Assembly (NCBI GenBank): GCA_022825945.1
Contig: JAJDVS010000065.1
Span: 1 to 43,511, forward strand
Reading direction: 5' to 3'
Source of the DNA: Pseudomonadales bacterium
Lineage (GTDB): Bacteria; Pseudomonadota; Gammaproteobacteria; Pseudomonadales; Pseudohongiellaceae
DNA: 43,511 nucleotides
The translations under genes were made by a program, and so were the position numbers. The first letter of the stretch is position 1; the number at the start of each line of letters is the position of its first letter. This document shows, piece by piece, positions 1 to 8,278 of the stretch. Below the pieces are notes generated by a model. It was not told the origin of the DNA and ran no database searches. It worked only from the letters and a program-made list of their open reading frames with translations.

Positions 1-2
1 GC

Positions 3-137
3 AATCTCGCCTGCCTGTCCAACGCCGCCATCTCCATCATCCGAATGCGCGGGCGGTTCCAGCATCAACCACAGGCCCAGCGGCATTACGCCGCCCGCCA
101 GGGCGAAGCCCTGCGGGAAGTCGTCGGCGCCGCCTGA
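3..137 (+). CDS. C-terminal end of an unidentified protein (partial)
   Basis: An open frame enters from the left edge and stops at TGA 135-137, giving 44 residues. It is basic and partly helical, with RMRGRF, then QHQPQAQRHYAARQGEALRE near the end. The tail loosely recalls C-termini of some DDE transposases, but that is only an impression and no catalytic motif is visible. The start lies outside the window. Other frames here are also open because of the high GC content, so coding in this frame is not certain. Confidence 0.3.
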   Translation, partial: NLACLSNAAISIIRMRGRFQHQPQAQRHYAARQGEALREVVGAA

Positions 138-573
138 TCCCGCACCGAAACGCCGAAACCACCCGAACGCCGCGCAACGACCGGACCCGGCCGCCAAAAG
201 ACCGGATCCGGCGTAACCAGACCAACGCGGGGAACCATCCACAGGGCGGAAACCGCCCCGTTCACGGGGAATCGCCACCCGGAACGGACGCGATCCATCC
301 AATCAAAAGGCAACGCCAACGACCTATGCGACTATAGGATGGCCCTGCAGCCTGGAAAACGAATGGATTCCAGATCACAATCCGTCATGGGCGCGGTCCG
401 GCAAAAAGCAACGCTTTTTGAGACTCGAACGACCCGACAGTGATGCCGGGGCTGGAAACTGGAACCTCAAGGCCGGGGTTGCCCGAAGCCAACAGGGTCG
501 CGCCAGGGATGGCATGCACAACCTGCCTGAAGACTGGCGCCTGGACGCAAGATTTCCCAATGGAGAAATGAAA
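138..573. other. Gene-poor stretch of 436 bases
   Basis: No convincing gene is seen between the left-edge fragment and the DUF1761 gene. Minus-strand frames in 86-319 and 375-842 are open but have arginine/proline-rich or low-complexity composition typical of shadow frames in GC-rich DNA. The only clear structure is a small hairpin at 402-420. The segment 418-560 has a few tRNA-like words but folds into no acceptable cloverleaf by eye. Confidence 0.4.
402..420 (+). terminator. Short hairpin, possible terminator
   Basis: CAAAAAGC (402-409) and GCTTTTTG (413-420) form a perfect 8-bp stem with a 3-base loop. Each arm carries a run of five A or T, so it could act as a weak terminator on either strand. 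No flanking gene clearly uses it. Confidence 0.35.
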
Positions 574-954
574 ATGACTGACGTAAGCCTGGTTGCCGTA
601 ATCGTCGCCACGGTGCTGAGCTTCATGCTCGGCGGCATCTGGTATTCATCCAGGGCATTCGGCGCCAGATGGGCCGAAGGCGTTGGCATTGACCTGGAAT
701 CCGAGGATGCCGGCAAACACGCGGTCAAGGCGCTTTCGGTGCAGTTCGTCAGCACCTTGCTGCTGGCCTGGGTGCTCGGCGCGATGGTGGACGCCGGAGA
801 ATGGCTGATGATCGCCGCGACCGTGGGCGTGGCGTCCATCATTCTGATCTCGGCGGGGCTGTTTCACCGCAACAGTCACTTTGCCGCGGTCATCGAAGGC
901 GTTTTCGTGGTCGTGATGGCCGCGGTCATGGTGGTGGTGCACCTGGTGCTGTAG
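574..954 (+). CDS. DUF1761-type small membrane protein
   Basis: A hydrophobic protein of 126 residues that looks like the DUF1761 family of inner-membrane proteins, whose function is not known. Four membrane segments are visible: near residues 4-22 (containing FMLGGIWYS), 55-70, 78-95 and 105-125. The short GxWYS-like motif after the first segment is typical of this family. The frame is open upstream to 418, but the ATG at 574 is preceded by GGAG (562-565) at 8 bases, so it is preferred; ATG 568 is too close to that site. It is convergent with thiE, 7 bases away, and shows no link to the thiamine genes. Confidence 0.65.
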   Translation: MTDVSLVAVIVATVLSFMLGGIWYSSRAFGARWAEGVGIDLESEDAGKHAVKALSVQFVSTLLLAWVLGAMVDAGEWLMIAATVGVASIILISAGLFHRNSHFAAVIEGVFVVVMAAVMVVVHLVL

Positions 955-961
955 CAATCGG

Positions 962-1603
962 TTACCTTCTCGTGAAGTGGGCCGCATGGATATGCACGAG
1001 CTCCCGCGTGGCCGCGCCGGGGTCGGGCGCGTCGAAGATGCCACCGACCACCGCGAGCATGTCCGCTCCGGCGATAAACGTGGATTCCGCGTTGTGCCGG
1101 TTGATGCCGCCAATGGCCACCACAGGCACTTTGAGCATTGCCCGGGCGGCCAGCAGGATACTTGGACTTGCCGGTGCCGCCGCGGGTTTGCTGCTTGAGG
1201 GAAAGATGCTGCCGAATGCGGCATAGCTTGCGCCCGCTTGTTCGGCCTCCTCGGCCAGCGTCAGCGAATCATGGCAGGTGGCTCCGATAATGGCGTCCGG
1301 GCCAAGTTCCAGGCGAGCATCGTCGATGTTCGCGTCATCGATTCCAAGATGCACACCATCGGCTCCAATGGCGGCGCATAGGGCGACATCGTCGTTGATA
1401 ATCAATGGCGTTGCGTACTCCCGGCAGATCTCGAGCAGCGCCTTTGCCTGCTTCCGGGCCTTGTTCCGATCGCCGTGCTTGGCGCGGAATTGCAGCATGG
1501 CGGCGCCTCCCTCAATCACATCGTGTATCACTGACTCGTAATCGGAGCGGGCGAGGACGGCATCATTGGTGATCGGGTAAATGCCGGCAAGATTGATTTT
1601 CAT
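962..1603 (-). CDS. thiE: Thiamine-phosphate synthase
   Basis: ThiE joins HMP-pyrophosphate and thiazole phosphate to give thiamine phosphate, in the cytoplasm. The 213-residue product has normal family length and the expected TIM-barrel landmarks: GIYPITND at the start, MLQFRAKH, VHLGIDD, IIGATCHDS, and the phosphate-binding GSIFPSSSKP. The start ATG (1603-1601) overlaps the thiD stop in an ATGA arrangement, which favours it over the longer frame to 1633. It is the last gene of hemJ-thiD-thiE. The usual TxTK is replaced here by SSSK, a common variant. Confidence 0.92.
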   Translation of the reverse strand: MKINLAGIYPITNDAVLARSDYESVIHDVIEGGAAMLQFRAKHGDRNKARKQAKALLEICREYATPLIINDDVALCAAIGADGVHLGIDDANIDDARLELGPDAIIGATCHDSLTLAEEAEQAGASYAAFGSIFPSSSKPAAAPASPSILLAARAMLKVPVVAIGGINRHNAESTFIAGADMLAVVGGIFDAPDPGAATRELVHIHAAHFTRR

Positions 1604-2418
1604 GCTTCCGCCCCCGAATTCTGCAAACCGCACCGGTCAGGAAGATGCTGTCCCTTGCCCGCCCGCCAGGCCCGGCTGAGCGAACGCCAGACAAATTCCT
1701 GGGCCTGCCGCAATGCGCTTTCAAGTTCGCAGCCCAGGGCGAGATAACCGGCGATGGCGCTGGCCAGGGTGCAGCCCGAGCCATGGTATTCATGTTCCAG
1801 CCTTCGCCAGCGGAATTCCGTTACTTCATGAGCGGATTCGCCGCCGGCGCGGAACCAGCGATTGACGACTTCCTCGCCGGATTCGTGTCCGCCGGTCCAC
1901 AGCACGTTGCGGCAGCCCTCGCGCAACAACTCGCCCGCCGCGGCTTCCGGAGAGTCCGCGGCCGCCAGTTGCGTCAATTCCCCCGAGTTCGGAGCCACGA
2001 TCGTAGCCAGCGGCAGCAGCGATTCGCGCAAGACCGCGAACACTTCGGGGCCCAGAAACGCGTAACCGCCGCCGGCGGCGCCAACCGGGTCCACGACCAC
2101 CGGGATGTCGGGGTGTTCGAGCAACAGTTTGCTCGCGGCATGCACCGCGCCGCTGCTGCCTAGCAGACCCAGCTTGAAACAGCGCACCGGCATGTCGGCC
2201 AACACGGCGCGGGCCTGTTCCGCCGCCAAGTCGGCGGCCACGGGGACCATCCGGCTCGCATTGACTGTATCCTGGACGGTCAATACCGTGGCCACCGGGG
2301 CGCAATGGCAACCGAGGCTGTGCAGGGTTTCTATATCGGCCTGCAAACCGGCGCCGCCGCTCGGGTCGAGGCCGGAGAAACACAGCACCACGGGCTTGCC
2401 GGTCCGCATGGGGATCAC
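1600..2418 (-). CDS. thiD: Hydroxymethylpyrimidine/phosphomethylpyrimidine kinase
   Basis: ThiD phosphorylates HMP and then HMP-P, making the pyrimidine substrate that ThiE uses. The roughly 270-residue ribokinase-like protein shows the N-terminal FSGLDPSGGAGLQAD substrate motif, TVQDTV, VVDPVG, APNSGEL, and the anion-hole GSGCTLASAIAGYLALG with the catalytic cysteine. The start is either GTG 2418, which overlaps the hemJ stop as GTGA, or ATG 2409; the coupled GTG is chosen. The stop overlaps the thiE start, so the three genes are likely translated in a coupled way. No TPP riboswitch is seen upstream. Confidence 0.93.
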   Translation of the reverse strand: MIPMRTGKPVVLCFSGLDPSGGAGLQADIETLHSLGCHCAPVATVLTVQDTVNASRMVPVAADLAAEQARAVLADMPVRCFKLGLLGSSGAVHAASKLLLEHPDIPVVVDPVGAAGGGYAFLGPEVFAVLRESLLPLATIVAPNSGELTQLAAADSPEAAAGELLREGCRNVLWTGGHESGEEVVNRWFRAGGESAHEVTEFRWRRLEHEYHGSGCTLASAIAGYLALGCELESALRQAQEFVWRSLSRAWRAGKGQHLPDRCGLQNSGAEA

Positions 2419-2840
2419 AGCACCGGCTTGACGACGATCAGAATGGTGATCGCGATCAGCAGCAGCACCGGCAATTCATTGAAAATCCGGAAAAACACAT
2501 GGCCACGCCGGTTGCGTCCTTCCCCCAGGGCTTGCAGGTAATGCCAGCACAGGCCATGGTAGGCGAGCAACAGCGCCACCAGGGCCAGCTTGAGCCGCAT
2601 CCACCACCAGGCCAAATAATAGTCGGGGTTGCCGAACAGCAGCCAGAAGCCGAACAGCAGGGTGGCGACCGCCGAAGGCGTCATGATGCCCCAGAACAGC
2701 TTGCGCTCCATGATGACGAATCGGTCCCGGCTGATGGGGTCCCCGCTGAGGCTGTGGTAGACGAAGAGCCGCGGCAGATAGAACAGGCCGGCAAACCAGC
2801 ACACCATGGCGATGATGTGAAAGGATTTCAGCCACAGCAT
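2415..2840 (-). CDS. hemJ: HemJ-type protoporphyrinogen IX oxidase
   Basis: HemJ is a membrane enzyme of haem synthesis that oxidises protoporphyrinogen IX. The 141-residue protein has the family length and about four membrane helices. It shows the N-terminal LKSFHIIAMVCWFAGLFYLP with the conserved histidine, and later WWWMRLKLALV with the conserved lysine, both known to matter in the family. ATG 2840 is chosen because the protein then starts at the first helix; the frame extends to 2936 without support. It heads the hemJ-thiD-thiE operon and is divergent from argC, 67 bases away. hemJ near argC is common in Pseudomonas-like genomes. Confidence 0.9.
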   Translation of the reverse strand: MLWLKSFHIIAMVCWFAGLFYLPRLFVYHSLSGDPISRDRFVIMERKLFWGIMTPSAVATLLFGFWLLFGNPDYYLAWWWMRLKLALVALLLAYHGLCWHYLQALGEGRNRRGHVFFRIFNELPVLLLIAITILIVVKPVL

Positions 2841-2907
2841 GGAATTTTCTCGCCGGACATCGAACGTGTAAGATACCCGCCTTTCAAGGCGGCGGAGGCA
2901 GTCTAGC

Positions 2908-3954
2908 ATGATCACCGCGGGCATAGTGGGCGCCACCGGCTACACCGGCGTGGAGTTGTTGCGCCTGCTGGCGGGGCACCGCCGGGTTGAAGTCGGCCTG
3001 GTCACTTCGCGGGAGCTCGCGGGGACCTCCGTCGCCAGCCATTTTCCCAATCTGCGCGGACACTTCGACCTCGATTTCAGCCCCCCGGATGCGGCGGCGC
3101 TGGCCGGTTGCGATGTCGTTTTCTTCGCCACGCCACATGCCGTTGCCATGAAATCCGCCGCCCGGGCACTCGCTGGCGGCGCCAGGGTGATCGACCTGTC
3201 GGCGGATTTTCGTATCCGCGACATAGGCTGCTGGGAGCAATGGTACGGAACGGCTCACGCATGCCCGGAACTCGTGGCTGAGGCGGTGTACGGACTTCCC
3301 GAAGTCAATCGGGAGCGTATTCGCCATGCGCGCCTGATCGCGGTTCCCGGCTGTTACCCCACCGCCATCCAGCTTGCCCTGCTGCCATTGCTGGAAAAGG
3401 GCCTGGTGGATGAATCCCGCCTCATTGCCGACGCCAAGTCCGGCGTCAGCGGGGCGGGCCGCAAGGCTGCGGCGGCCTATCTGCTCTGTGAAGCCTCGGA
3501 ATCCATCAGTGCCTATGGCCTTGCCGGGCACAGGCATCATCCGGAAATCATCCAGGGCCTGGAGCAGGCGAACGGCGGTCGGCCCGTGGGGCTGACCTTT
3601 GTGCCGCATCTGACGCCCATGATTCGCGGAATTCTCGCCACCTGCTATGCGCCGGTGCGGGAGCCTGACGCCTGCGGCAGTGAATTGCTGCAACAGGTTT
3701 TCGAGGAGCGCTACCGGGACGAACCGTTCGTTCAGGTCCTTCCCCAGGGGGAGTTTCCCGCCACCCGGGAGGTGCGCGGCTCCAATGTCTGCGAGCTGGC
3801 GGTGACTTGGCTCGAAGCCCGGTCCATGGCGGTGGTGCTCGCCGCGGAGGACAATCTGGTAAAGGGAGCGGCGGGTCAGGCGATACAATGTATGAACATC
3901 ATGTTCGGATGGAACGAATCCGAGGGCCTGGCGGGAATCGGCCTGCTGCCCTGA
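2908..3954 (+). CDS. argC: N-acetyl-gamma-glutamyl-phosphate reductase
   Basis: ArgC reduces N-acetylglutamyl phosphate to the semialdehyde, the third step of arginine synthesis. The 348-residue protein carries the NADP-binding start [20 protein letters not shown], the catalytic cysteine in [10 protein letters not shown], and the histidine region [10 protein letters not shown]. Length and end match the dimeric long-form family. ATG 2908 follows a purine-rich GGCGGAGG stretch. It starts the plus-strand block argC, bactofilin, erpA; a 37-base gap separates it from the bactofilin gene. Confidence 0.95.
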   Translation: MITAGIVGATGYTGVELLRLLAGHRRVEVGLVTSRELAGTSVASHFPNLRGHFDLDFSPPDAAALAGCDVVFFATPHAVAMKSAARALAGGARVIDLSADFRIRDIGCWEQWYGTAHACPELVAEAVYGLPEVNRERIRHARLIAVPGCYPTAIQLALLPLLEKGLVDESRLIADAKSGVSGAGRKAAAAYLLCEASESISAYGLAGHRHHPEIIQGLEQANGGRPVGLTFVPHLTPMIRGILATCYAPVREPDACGSELLQQVFEERYRDEPFVQVLPQGEFPATREVRGSNVCELAVTWLEARSMAVVLAAEDNLVKGAAGQAIQCMNIMFGWNESEGLAGIGLLP

Positions 3955-3991
3955 GTTCAGAAAGGAACTGGAATCTGATTGGGTAAGCCAA

Positions 3992-4462
3992 GTGAGAAAG
4001 ATCTTGAACAAGAAATCCGGAAACGCCGCTACAAGCAGTATCCCCAGGTCGGGAAGCCCCGCACTGGTGTCGACATCCACCACGATCACCGGCGATGTCC
4101 ATTTTGACGGCGAGCTTGTGGTGGAAGGCGTGGTCGTCGGCAATATCACGGCGGAAGCAGGCTCGGAAGCGCAATTGCGGATTGCCGAAGGCGGCCAGGT
4201 GGAAGGCGATATCGATGTGCCGCTGGCGGTCATCGATGGCTGTGTGACCGGCAATATCCGGGCCGGCAAGCATATTGAACTTGCCGCCCGGGGAGTGGTC
4301 AACGGCAATGTGTCCTATCACCTTATCGAGATGGTCATGGGGTCCGCGGTGAACGGCGCCCTGGCGCGAATGAGCCAGAAAGAATCGGAGGACGGCTCGC
4401 AGCAGGAGCGGGAAATCGCCCTGGTGCAGTCCGAGAATTTTCAGCTCGAAAACGCCGGATAG
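3992..4462 (+). CDS. Bactofilin (polymer-forming cytoskeletal protein)
   Basis: A 156-residue bactofilin. These proteins polymerise without nucleotide into filaments that organise cell shape and murein enzymes. Residues about 25-130 show the right-handed beta-helix pattern of repeated hydrophobic/glycine steps: TTITGDVHFDGELVVEGVVV, then GQVEGDIDVPLAVIDG, then RGVVNGNVSYH. N- and C-terminal tails are polar and probably disordered. The start is GTG 3992; the ribosome site is weak. It lies near an M23 peptidase gene (next on the minus strand after erpA), a frequent bactofilin partner. Confidence 0.88.
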   Translation: MRKILNKKSGNAATSSIPRSGSPALVSTSTTITGDVHFDGELVVEGVVVGNITAEAGSEAQLRIAEGGQVEGDIDVPLAVIDGCVTGNIRAGKHIELAARGVVNGNVSYHLIEMVMGSAVNGALARMSQKESEDGSQQEREIALVQSENFQLENAG

Positions 4463-4579
4463 GCTCCTGGGCGCTGGATAACCGCTCCGGCCTGACCAGA
4501 GTGGGGCCCCTGCGCTACAATATGCGCCTGTACCGTATCTCGGGCCCGCGCCTTGCGGGCCTGCCGTTTCGGAGAAACC

Positions 4580-4933
4580 ATGTCCGTAGTGCAGTCCCAG
4601 GATCCGATAGTCATGCAATTCACCGATCAGGCGGCGGACAAGGTACACCGCCTGATCGCCGAAGAAGGCAATGACAATCTGAAACTGCGCGTCTTCGTCA
4701 CCGGCGGCGGCTGCTCCGGATTCCAGTACGGGTTCACCTTTGACGAGGAAGTGGCCGAAGACGATACCGTGGTCCACAACAAGGGTGCGAGCCTGCTCAT
4801 TGATCCCCTGAGTTTCCAGTATCTGGTGGGAGCGCGGGTCGACTATGTGGAAGGGCTGGAAGGGTCGCGCTTTATCGTCGACAACCCCATGGCCGCCACC
4901 ACCTGCGGCTGCGGGGCTTCGTTTTCCATCTGA
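4580..4933 (+). CDS. erpA: Iron-sulfur cluster insertion protein ErpA
   Basis: A-type carrier that delivers [4Fe-4S] clusters to target enzymes such as IspG/IspH. The 117-residue protein has the three invariant cysteines: one in [12 protein letters not shown] and two in TTCGCGASF at the C-terminus. ATG 4580 is chosen because GGAG at 4571-4574 sits 5 bases upstream and the product then has normal length; the open frame extends to 4553. Position after argC/bactofilin and before the M23 peptidase matches a known gammaproteobacterial order, except that anmK, often present here, is missing. Confidence 0.93.
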   Translation: MSVVQSQDPIVMQFTDQAADKVHRLIAEEGNDNLKLRVFVTGGGCSGFQYGFTFDEEVAEDDTVVHNKGASLLIDPLSFQYLVGARVDYVEGLEGSRFIVDNPMAATTCGCGASFSI

Positions 4934-4969
4934 GAGCGGATTTGCAGCCGTGAATTGCTGCGGCGCGGG

Positions 4970-6511
4970 TTAGTCGGCGCTGACTCCGGCATTGCTTCTG
5001 AGCAGTTCCTCGCTACGCGCATTGAATTGGGCAAGCAGCGTTTGCGTGTGATCGCGGAAACGATCCATCTCTTCGCCGTCAATGCCCGGGGCGGGAGGCA
5101 TCAGGTCGAGTACCCGGGCCGGGTCCCGGTGTACGCCATTCTTGAGTACTTCATAGTGCAAATGCGGCCCGGTGGCGCTGCCGGTGGCGCCGACATAACC
5201 GATGACATCGCCCTGTTTGACCCGGACGCCGGGCCCGACGCCTTCGGCGAATCGGGACAGGTGGGCGTAGCGCGTCTCAAGCCCGCCCTCATGGGCGATG
5301 ATCACGATATTGCCGTAGGAGCCGAAACGGGAAGCTCTTGAGATATTGCCGTCACTGGTGGCCCGCACCGGCGTGCCTGTCGGGGCGGCGTAGTCGGTTC
5401 CCTTGTGGGCCCGGATGGTATTGAGGATGGGATGCATGCGGCGCGGATTGAAATTCGAACTGATGCGGAATACATCGAGTGGATTGCGCATCAGGGCGGT
5501 TCGCATGTTGTTGCCGTCAGGGCTGTAGAAGCCGACCCAGCCATCGCTGGTTTCGTAGCGCACGGCAAGATGCTCTTCGCCCCGATTGACGAAGCGCGCC
5601 ACGAGTATGTCGCCCTCGCCGACGAGTTCATCCTGCAGATATTTCTCCTCGTACAGGATGGTGAATTGATCTCCGGGCTGGGTGTCGAGCATGAAATCGA
5701 TCTTGCCGCCGAAGATATCCGCCATGCGCATGCTCTGGGTGGGTGAAACCTGTTCGCGCCGGGCGGCGGCGAACAAGCTGCTGTACACCGTGCCGCCCTT
5801 GATTTCGGTTTCGATTCGCGGCGAAAGCTCGATCTGTTCCACATGGAAGGCGTCGCCTTCCCGGTCGAAGGCGAGCACGTCAAGCGGCGAGCGCCACAGT
5901 CGGAATTCATCGAGCCGACCGGAATCATCGAGTTTGAAGCCAAGCTGATCGCCCACTCTCATGTGGTTGAGCGACCGGGCTTCCTCTCCGCTTTGCAACA
6001 GCCGCGCGAGGTCGGCCGAGTCAAGCTGATACTCGGCAAACAGCTCGCTCAGGGTATCGCCTTCGCGGACTTCCACATATTGCCAATCCGTGGATAGCGG
6101 GGGCAGCGGCTGGGGTTCTGCCCGGGCAATGGACTCCACTGATGGAAGTTCCGCAGGTTCTCTTGCAATGGGCGAGTTGAAATCTTCGGATATGGGGATT
6201 TCCGGCAATGCCCGCCGCTTGGCGACAAGGAGTTCGGTGGACAATTCCAGCGGGCCGCCGCTGATTTCGGGGGTCGTGAAGGTCCGGATTTCGGATTCCG
6301 CGGGAGTTTGCAGCACGAACATGTAAAACAGGCACATGGCGCTGATCGGCATCAGCGCCATGATGGGTTGCCTGGCATCCTGGCGCCGACGGCGTTGCGT
6401 GGATGGAATACTGATAGCTCTCGCTCCATCGAAGTTCGCAGCAAAACGCCGGAGGTTACACCTTTTTGGCAGCGCTTGCATCATCCGATGCTGCCAATCA
6501 GCAATTCTCAT
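4970..6511 (-). CDS. mepM: M23-family murein DD-endopeptidase, MepM-like
   Basis: A membrane-anchored peptidase that cuts murein cross-links. The basic N-terminal tail (about 50 residues) is followed by one membrane helix, ALMPISAMCLFYMFVLQ, then a periplasmic part. A LysM-like/OapA region (VEVREGDTLSELFAEYQLD, near 145) precedes the C-terminal LytM domain with HKGTDYAAPTGTPVRA and the zinc motif GPHLHYEVLKNG. At 513 residues it matches the MepM class. The start is uncertain: ATG 6511 has AGGAGGAG upstream at a rather long 12 bases, while ATG 6484 or 6361 would shorten the cytoplasmic tail. It is convergent with erpA, as is usual. Confidence 0.9.
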   Translation of the reverse strand: MRIADWQHRMMQALPKRCNLRRFAANFDGARAISIPSTQRRRRQDARQPIMALMPISAMCLFYMFVLQTPAESEIRTFTTPEISGGPLELSTELLVAKRRALPEIPISEDFNSPIAREPAELPSVESIARAEPQPLPPLSTDWQYVEVREGDTLSELFAEYQLDSADLARLLQSGEEARSLNHMRVGDQLGFKLDDSGRLDEFRLWRSPLDVLAFDREGDAFHVEQIELSPRIETEIKGGTVYSSLFAAARREQVSPTQSMRMADIFGGKIDFMLDTQPGDQFTILYEEKYLQDELVGEGDILVARFVNRGEEHLAVRYETSDGWVGFYSPDGNNMRTALMRNPLDVFRISSNFNPRRMHPILNTIRAHKGTDYAAPTGTPVRATSDGNISRASRFGSYGNIVIIAHEGGLETRYAHLSRFAEGVGPGVRVKQGDVIGYVGATGSATGPHLHYEVLKNGVHRDPARVLDLMPPAPGIDGEEMDRFRDHTQTLLAQFNARSEELLRSNAGVSAD

Positions 6512-6653
6512 TATGGCGCTTCACTCCTCCTGTCATTCTGCGCGGAGCGAAGCGAAGTCGCAGAATCTCTTCCAGTGGCCACGAAATGAGATCCTGCGAC
6601 TGCGCGCAGGATGACCAAAGAGAGCGCGCTCAGTTACATAATGAGAATTACTG
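6499..6653. repeat. 17-bp inverted repeat flanking a hairpin element
   Basis: CAGCAATTCTCATTATG at 6499-6515 is matched in inverse orientation by CATAATGAGAATTACTG at 6637-6653, 16 of 17 positions. The arms enclose the 84-bp hairpin element at 6532-6615. The left arm includes the proposed mepM start and the right arm lies in the tyrS leader. Confidence 0.6.
6532..6615. repeat. REP/MITE-like hairpin repeat, copy 1
   Basis: The 84-bp element begins GTCATTCTGCGCGGAGCGAA and ends CTGCGCGCAGGATGAC. Outer arms GTCATTCTGCGCG and CGCGCAGGATGAC pair at 12 of 13 positions, and inner arms GTCGCAGAATCTC and GAGATCCTGCGAC pair at 12 of 13. The same words recur in inverse orientation at 8116-8199, on the other side of tyrS. 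Confidence 0.8.
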
Positions 6654-6764
6654 GCTGCCAATCTGGTGGCCGATTGTTGTAGTATCGGCAACTTTCTCCG
6701 GTGGGCCATGTGGTTCTCCGGTATTTTTGACCTGACCGGTCTCCGATAAGTTCCCGTTAATTTT

Positions 6765-8051
6765 ATGGGCGCAGCCATGGCGCAGTCATCCATCATTGCC
6801 GACCTTGCCGGGAGAAACCTGGTGGCCCAGCTCGCCGGCGGCGATGAACTGAAACAGCATCTGGCCACGGGGCACCGTACGCTGTACTGCGGATTCGACC
6901 CCACCGCCGACAGCCTGCACATCGGCAATCTGCTGCCCCTGCTCGCCCTGCGCCGGTTCCAGCTTGCCGGCCATCGTCCGCTTGCCCTGGTCGGCGGCGC
7001 CACCGGATTGATCGGCGATCCAAGCTTCAAGGACGCCGAGCGCAAGCTCAATCCCGTGGCCACCATCGGCGACTGGGCCGAGCGCATCAAGCCGCAGCTC
7101 GCCCGCTTTCTCGATTTTGACTGCGGCGAGGGTGCGGCGCTGCTCGTGAATAACCTGGACTGGACCCGGGACTACGATGTGCTCAGCTTCCTGCGCGACG
7201 TGGGCAAGCATTTTTCGGTAAACGGCATGATCCGGAAAGAGTCGGTGCGCCAGCGTATCGAGCGCGAGGGAGAAGGAATCTCCTACACCGAATTCAGTTA
7301 CATGATCCTGCAATCATTCGATTTTTCCGAACTGTTCCGGCGCCATGGCTGTACGCTGCAGGTGGGGGGCAGCGACCAGTGGGGCAATATCACCGGCGGC
7401 ATCGACTTGACCCGGCGGCTGCACGGGCAGCAGGTCTTTGGGGTGACTTTTCCCCTGATCACCCGGGCCGACGGCGCCAAGTTCGGCAAGACCGAATCCG
7501 GCACGGTCTGGCTCGACCCCGCCAGGACTTCGCCCTACGCCTTCTACCAGTTCTGGCGCAATGCCGCCGATGCCGATGCTTACAATTTCCTGCGCTACTT
7601 CACCTTCCTGTCGCCGGCGGAAATCAGCGAAATCGAACGCAGCGACGCCGCCTCGCAATCGCGCCCGGAAGCCCAGGACATACTGGCCCGGGAAGTCACC
7701 GGACTCGTCCACGGTCGGGAAGGCCTCGCGGCGGCGCGGCGGATCGGCACGGCGCTGTTTTCGGGCGAGCTCACGGGCCTGCGGGAAGAAGACCTGCGGC
7801 AACTCGAACAGGATGGCCTGCCCTGCACGAATATTGCGGAGGACGCCCCGCTACTCGATGTGCTCGTGTCCTGCGGCCTCGCCCGCTCGCGCCGCATCGC
7901 CCGGGACCTGGTGCAAAGCGGCGCGGTAACAGCCAACAATGTGGTTCAGCAAGCCGGCGACGAGCCGCTGGACCGGCAAATCGCGCTGCACCGGAAATTC
8001 TTCATCATCCGCCGCGGCAAGAAAAACCACCATCTCGCCAAACTCGCCTGA
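6765..8051 (+). CDS. tyrS: Tyrosyl-tRNA synthetase
   Basis: Charges tRNA-Tyr with tyrosine. The 428-residue class I synthetase carries the HIGH-type motif in GFDPTADSLHIGNLLPL, the tyrosine pocket segments VGGATGLIGDPS and QVGGSDQWGNI, and the KMSKS-type loop as KFGKTES. The C-terminal S4-like RNA-binding domain starts near residue 360 (SRRIARDLVQSGAV). This is the TyrRS form with HIGN and KFGKT, as in E. coli. ATG 6765 or ATG 6777 may be used; neither has a clear ribosome site. Hairpin repeats flank the gene on both sides. Confidence 0.96.
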   Translation: MGAAMAQSSIIADLAGRNLVAQLAGGDELKQHLATGHRTLYCGFDPTADSLHIGNLLPLLALRRFQLAGHRPLALVGGATGLIGDPSFKDAERKLNPVATIGDWAERIKPQLARFLDFDCGEGAALLVNNLDWTRDYDVLSFLRDVGKHFSVNGMIRKESVRQRIEREGEGISYTEFSYMILQSFDFSELFRRHGCTLQVGGSDQWGNITGGIDLTRRLHGQQVFGVTFPLITRADGAKFGKTESGTVWLDPARTSPYAFYQFWRNAADADAYNFLRYFTFLSPAEISEIERSDAASQSRPEAQDILAREVTGLVHGREGLAAARRIGTALFSGELTGLREEDLRQLEQDGLPCTNIAEDAPLLDVLVSCGLARSRRIARDLVQSGAVTANNVVQQAGDEPLDRQIALHRKFFIIRRGKKNHHLAKLA

Positions 8052-8092
8052 TCCTGTGTCGATGCGGGGCGGGCGGCGGTGTTCCGCCTCCC

Positions 8093-8260
8093 CGTCATTC
8101 TGCGCCTCCCCCTGCGTCATTCTGCGCGAAGTCGCAGAATCTCATGCAGCGGCCCCTCGGGGAGATTCTGCGACTTCGCTTCGCTCCGCGCAGAATGACG
8201 GGGGAGGGGGCTTCGCTCCGCGCAGAATGGCGGGGCGCTTCGCTCCACTGACAATGGCGG
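8093..8260. repeat. REP/MITE-like hairpin repeat, copy 2 with decayed side copies
   Basis: The core 8116-8199 starts GTCATTCTGCGCGAAGTCGC and ends CGCTCCGCGCAGAATGAC, and pairs with itself. It is the inverse of the copy at 6532-6615, with the longer arm on the right. Partial copies lie on both sides: GTCATTCTGCGC at 8094-8105, GCTTCGCTCCGCGCAGAATG near 8210-8229, and a more diverged one near 8237-8260. The stretch fills the gap between tyrS and the namZ-like gene and holds no gene. Confidence 0.8.
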
Positions 8261-8278
8261 GAGAGGGGAATGGTGGGA

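Noticed and set aside
418-560. tRNA-like words (such as GTTCGAGTCTC on the minus strand)
   Set aside because: No complete cloverleaf or matching acceptor stem could be drawn.
2841-2907. TPP riboswitch controlling the thiamine genes
   Set aside because: The short hemJ-argC gap lacks the conserved CUGAGA-type element; thiD and thiE are translated from the hemJ transcript.
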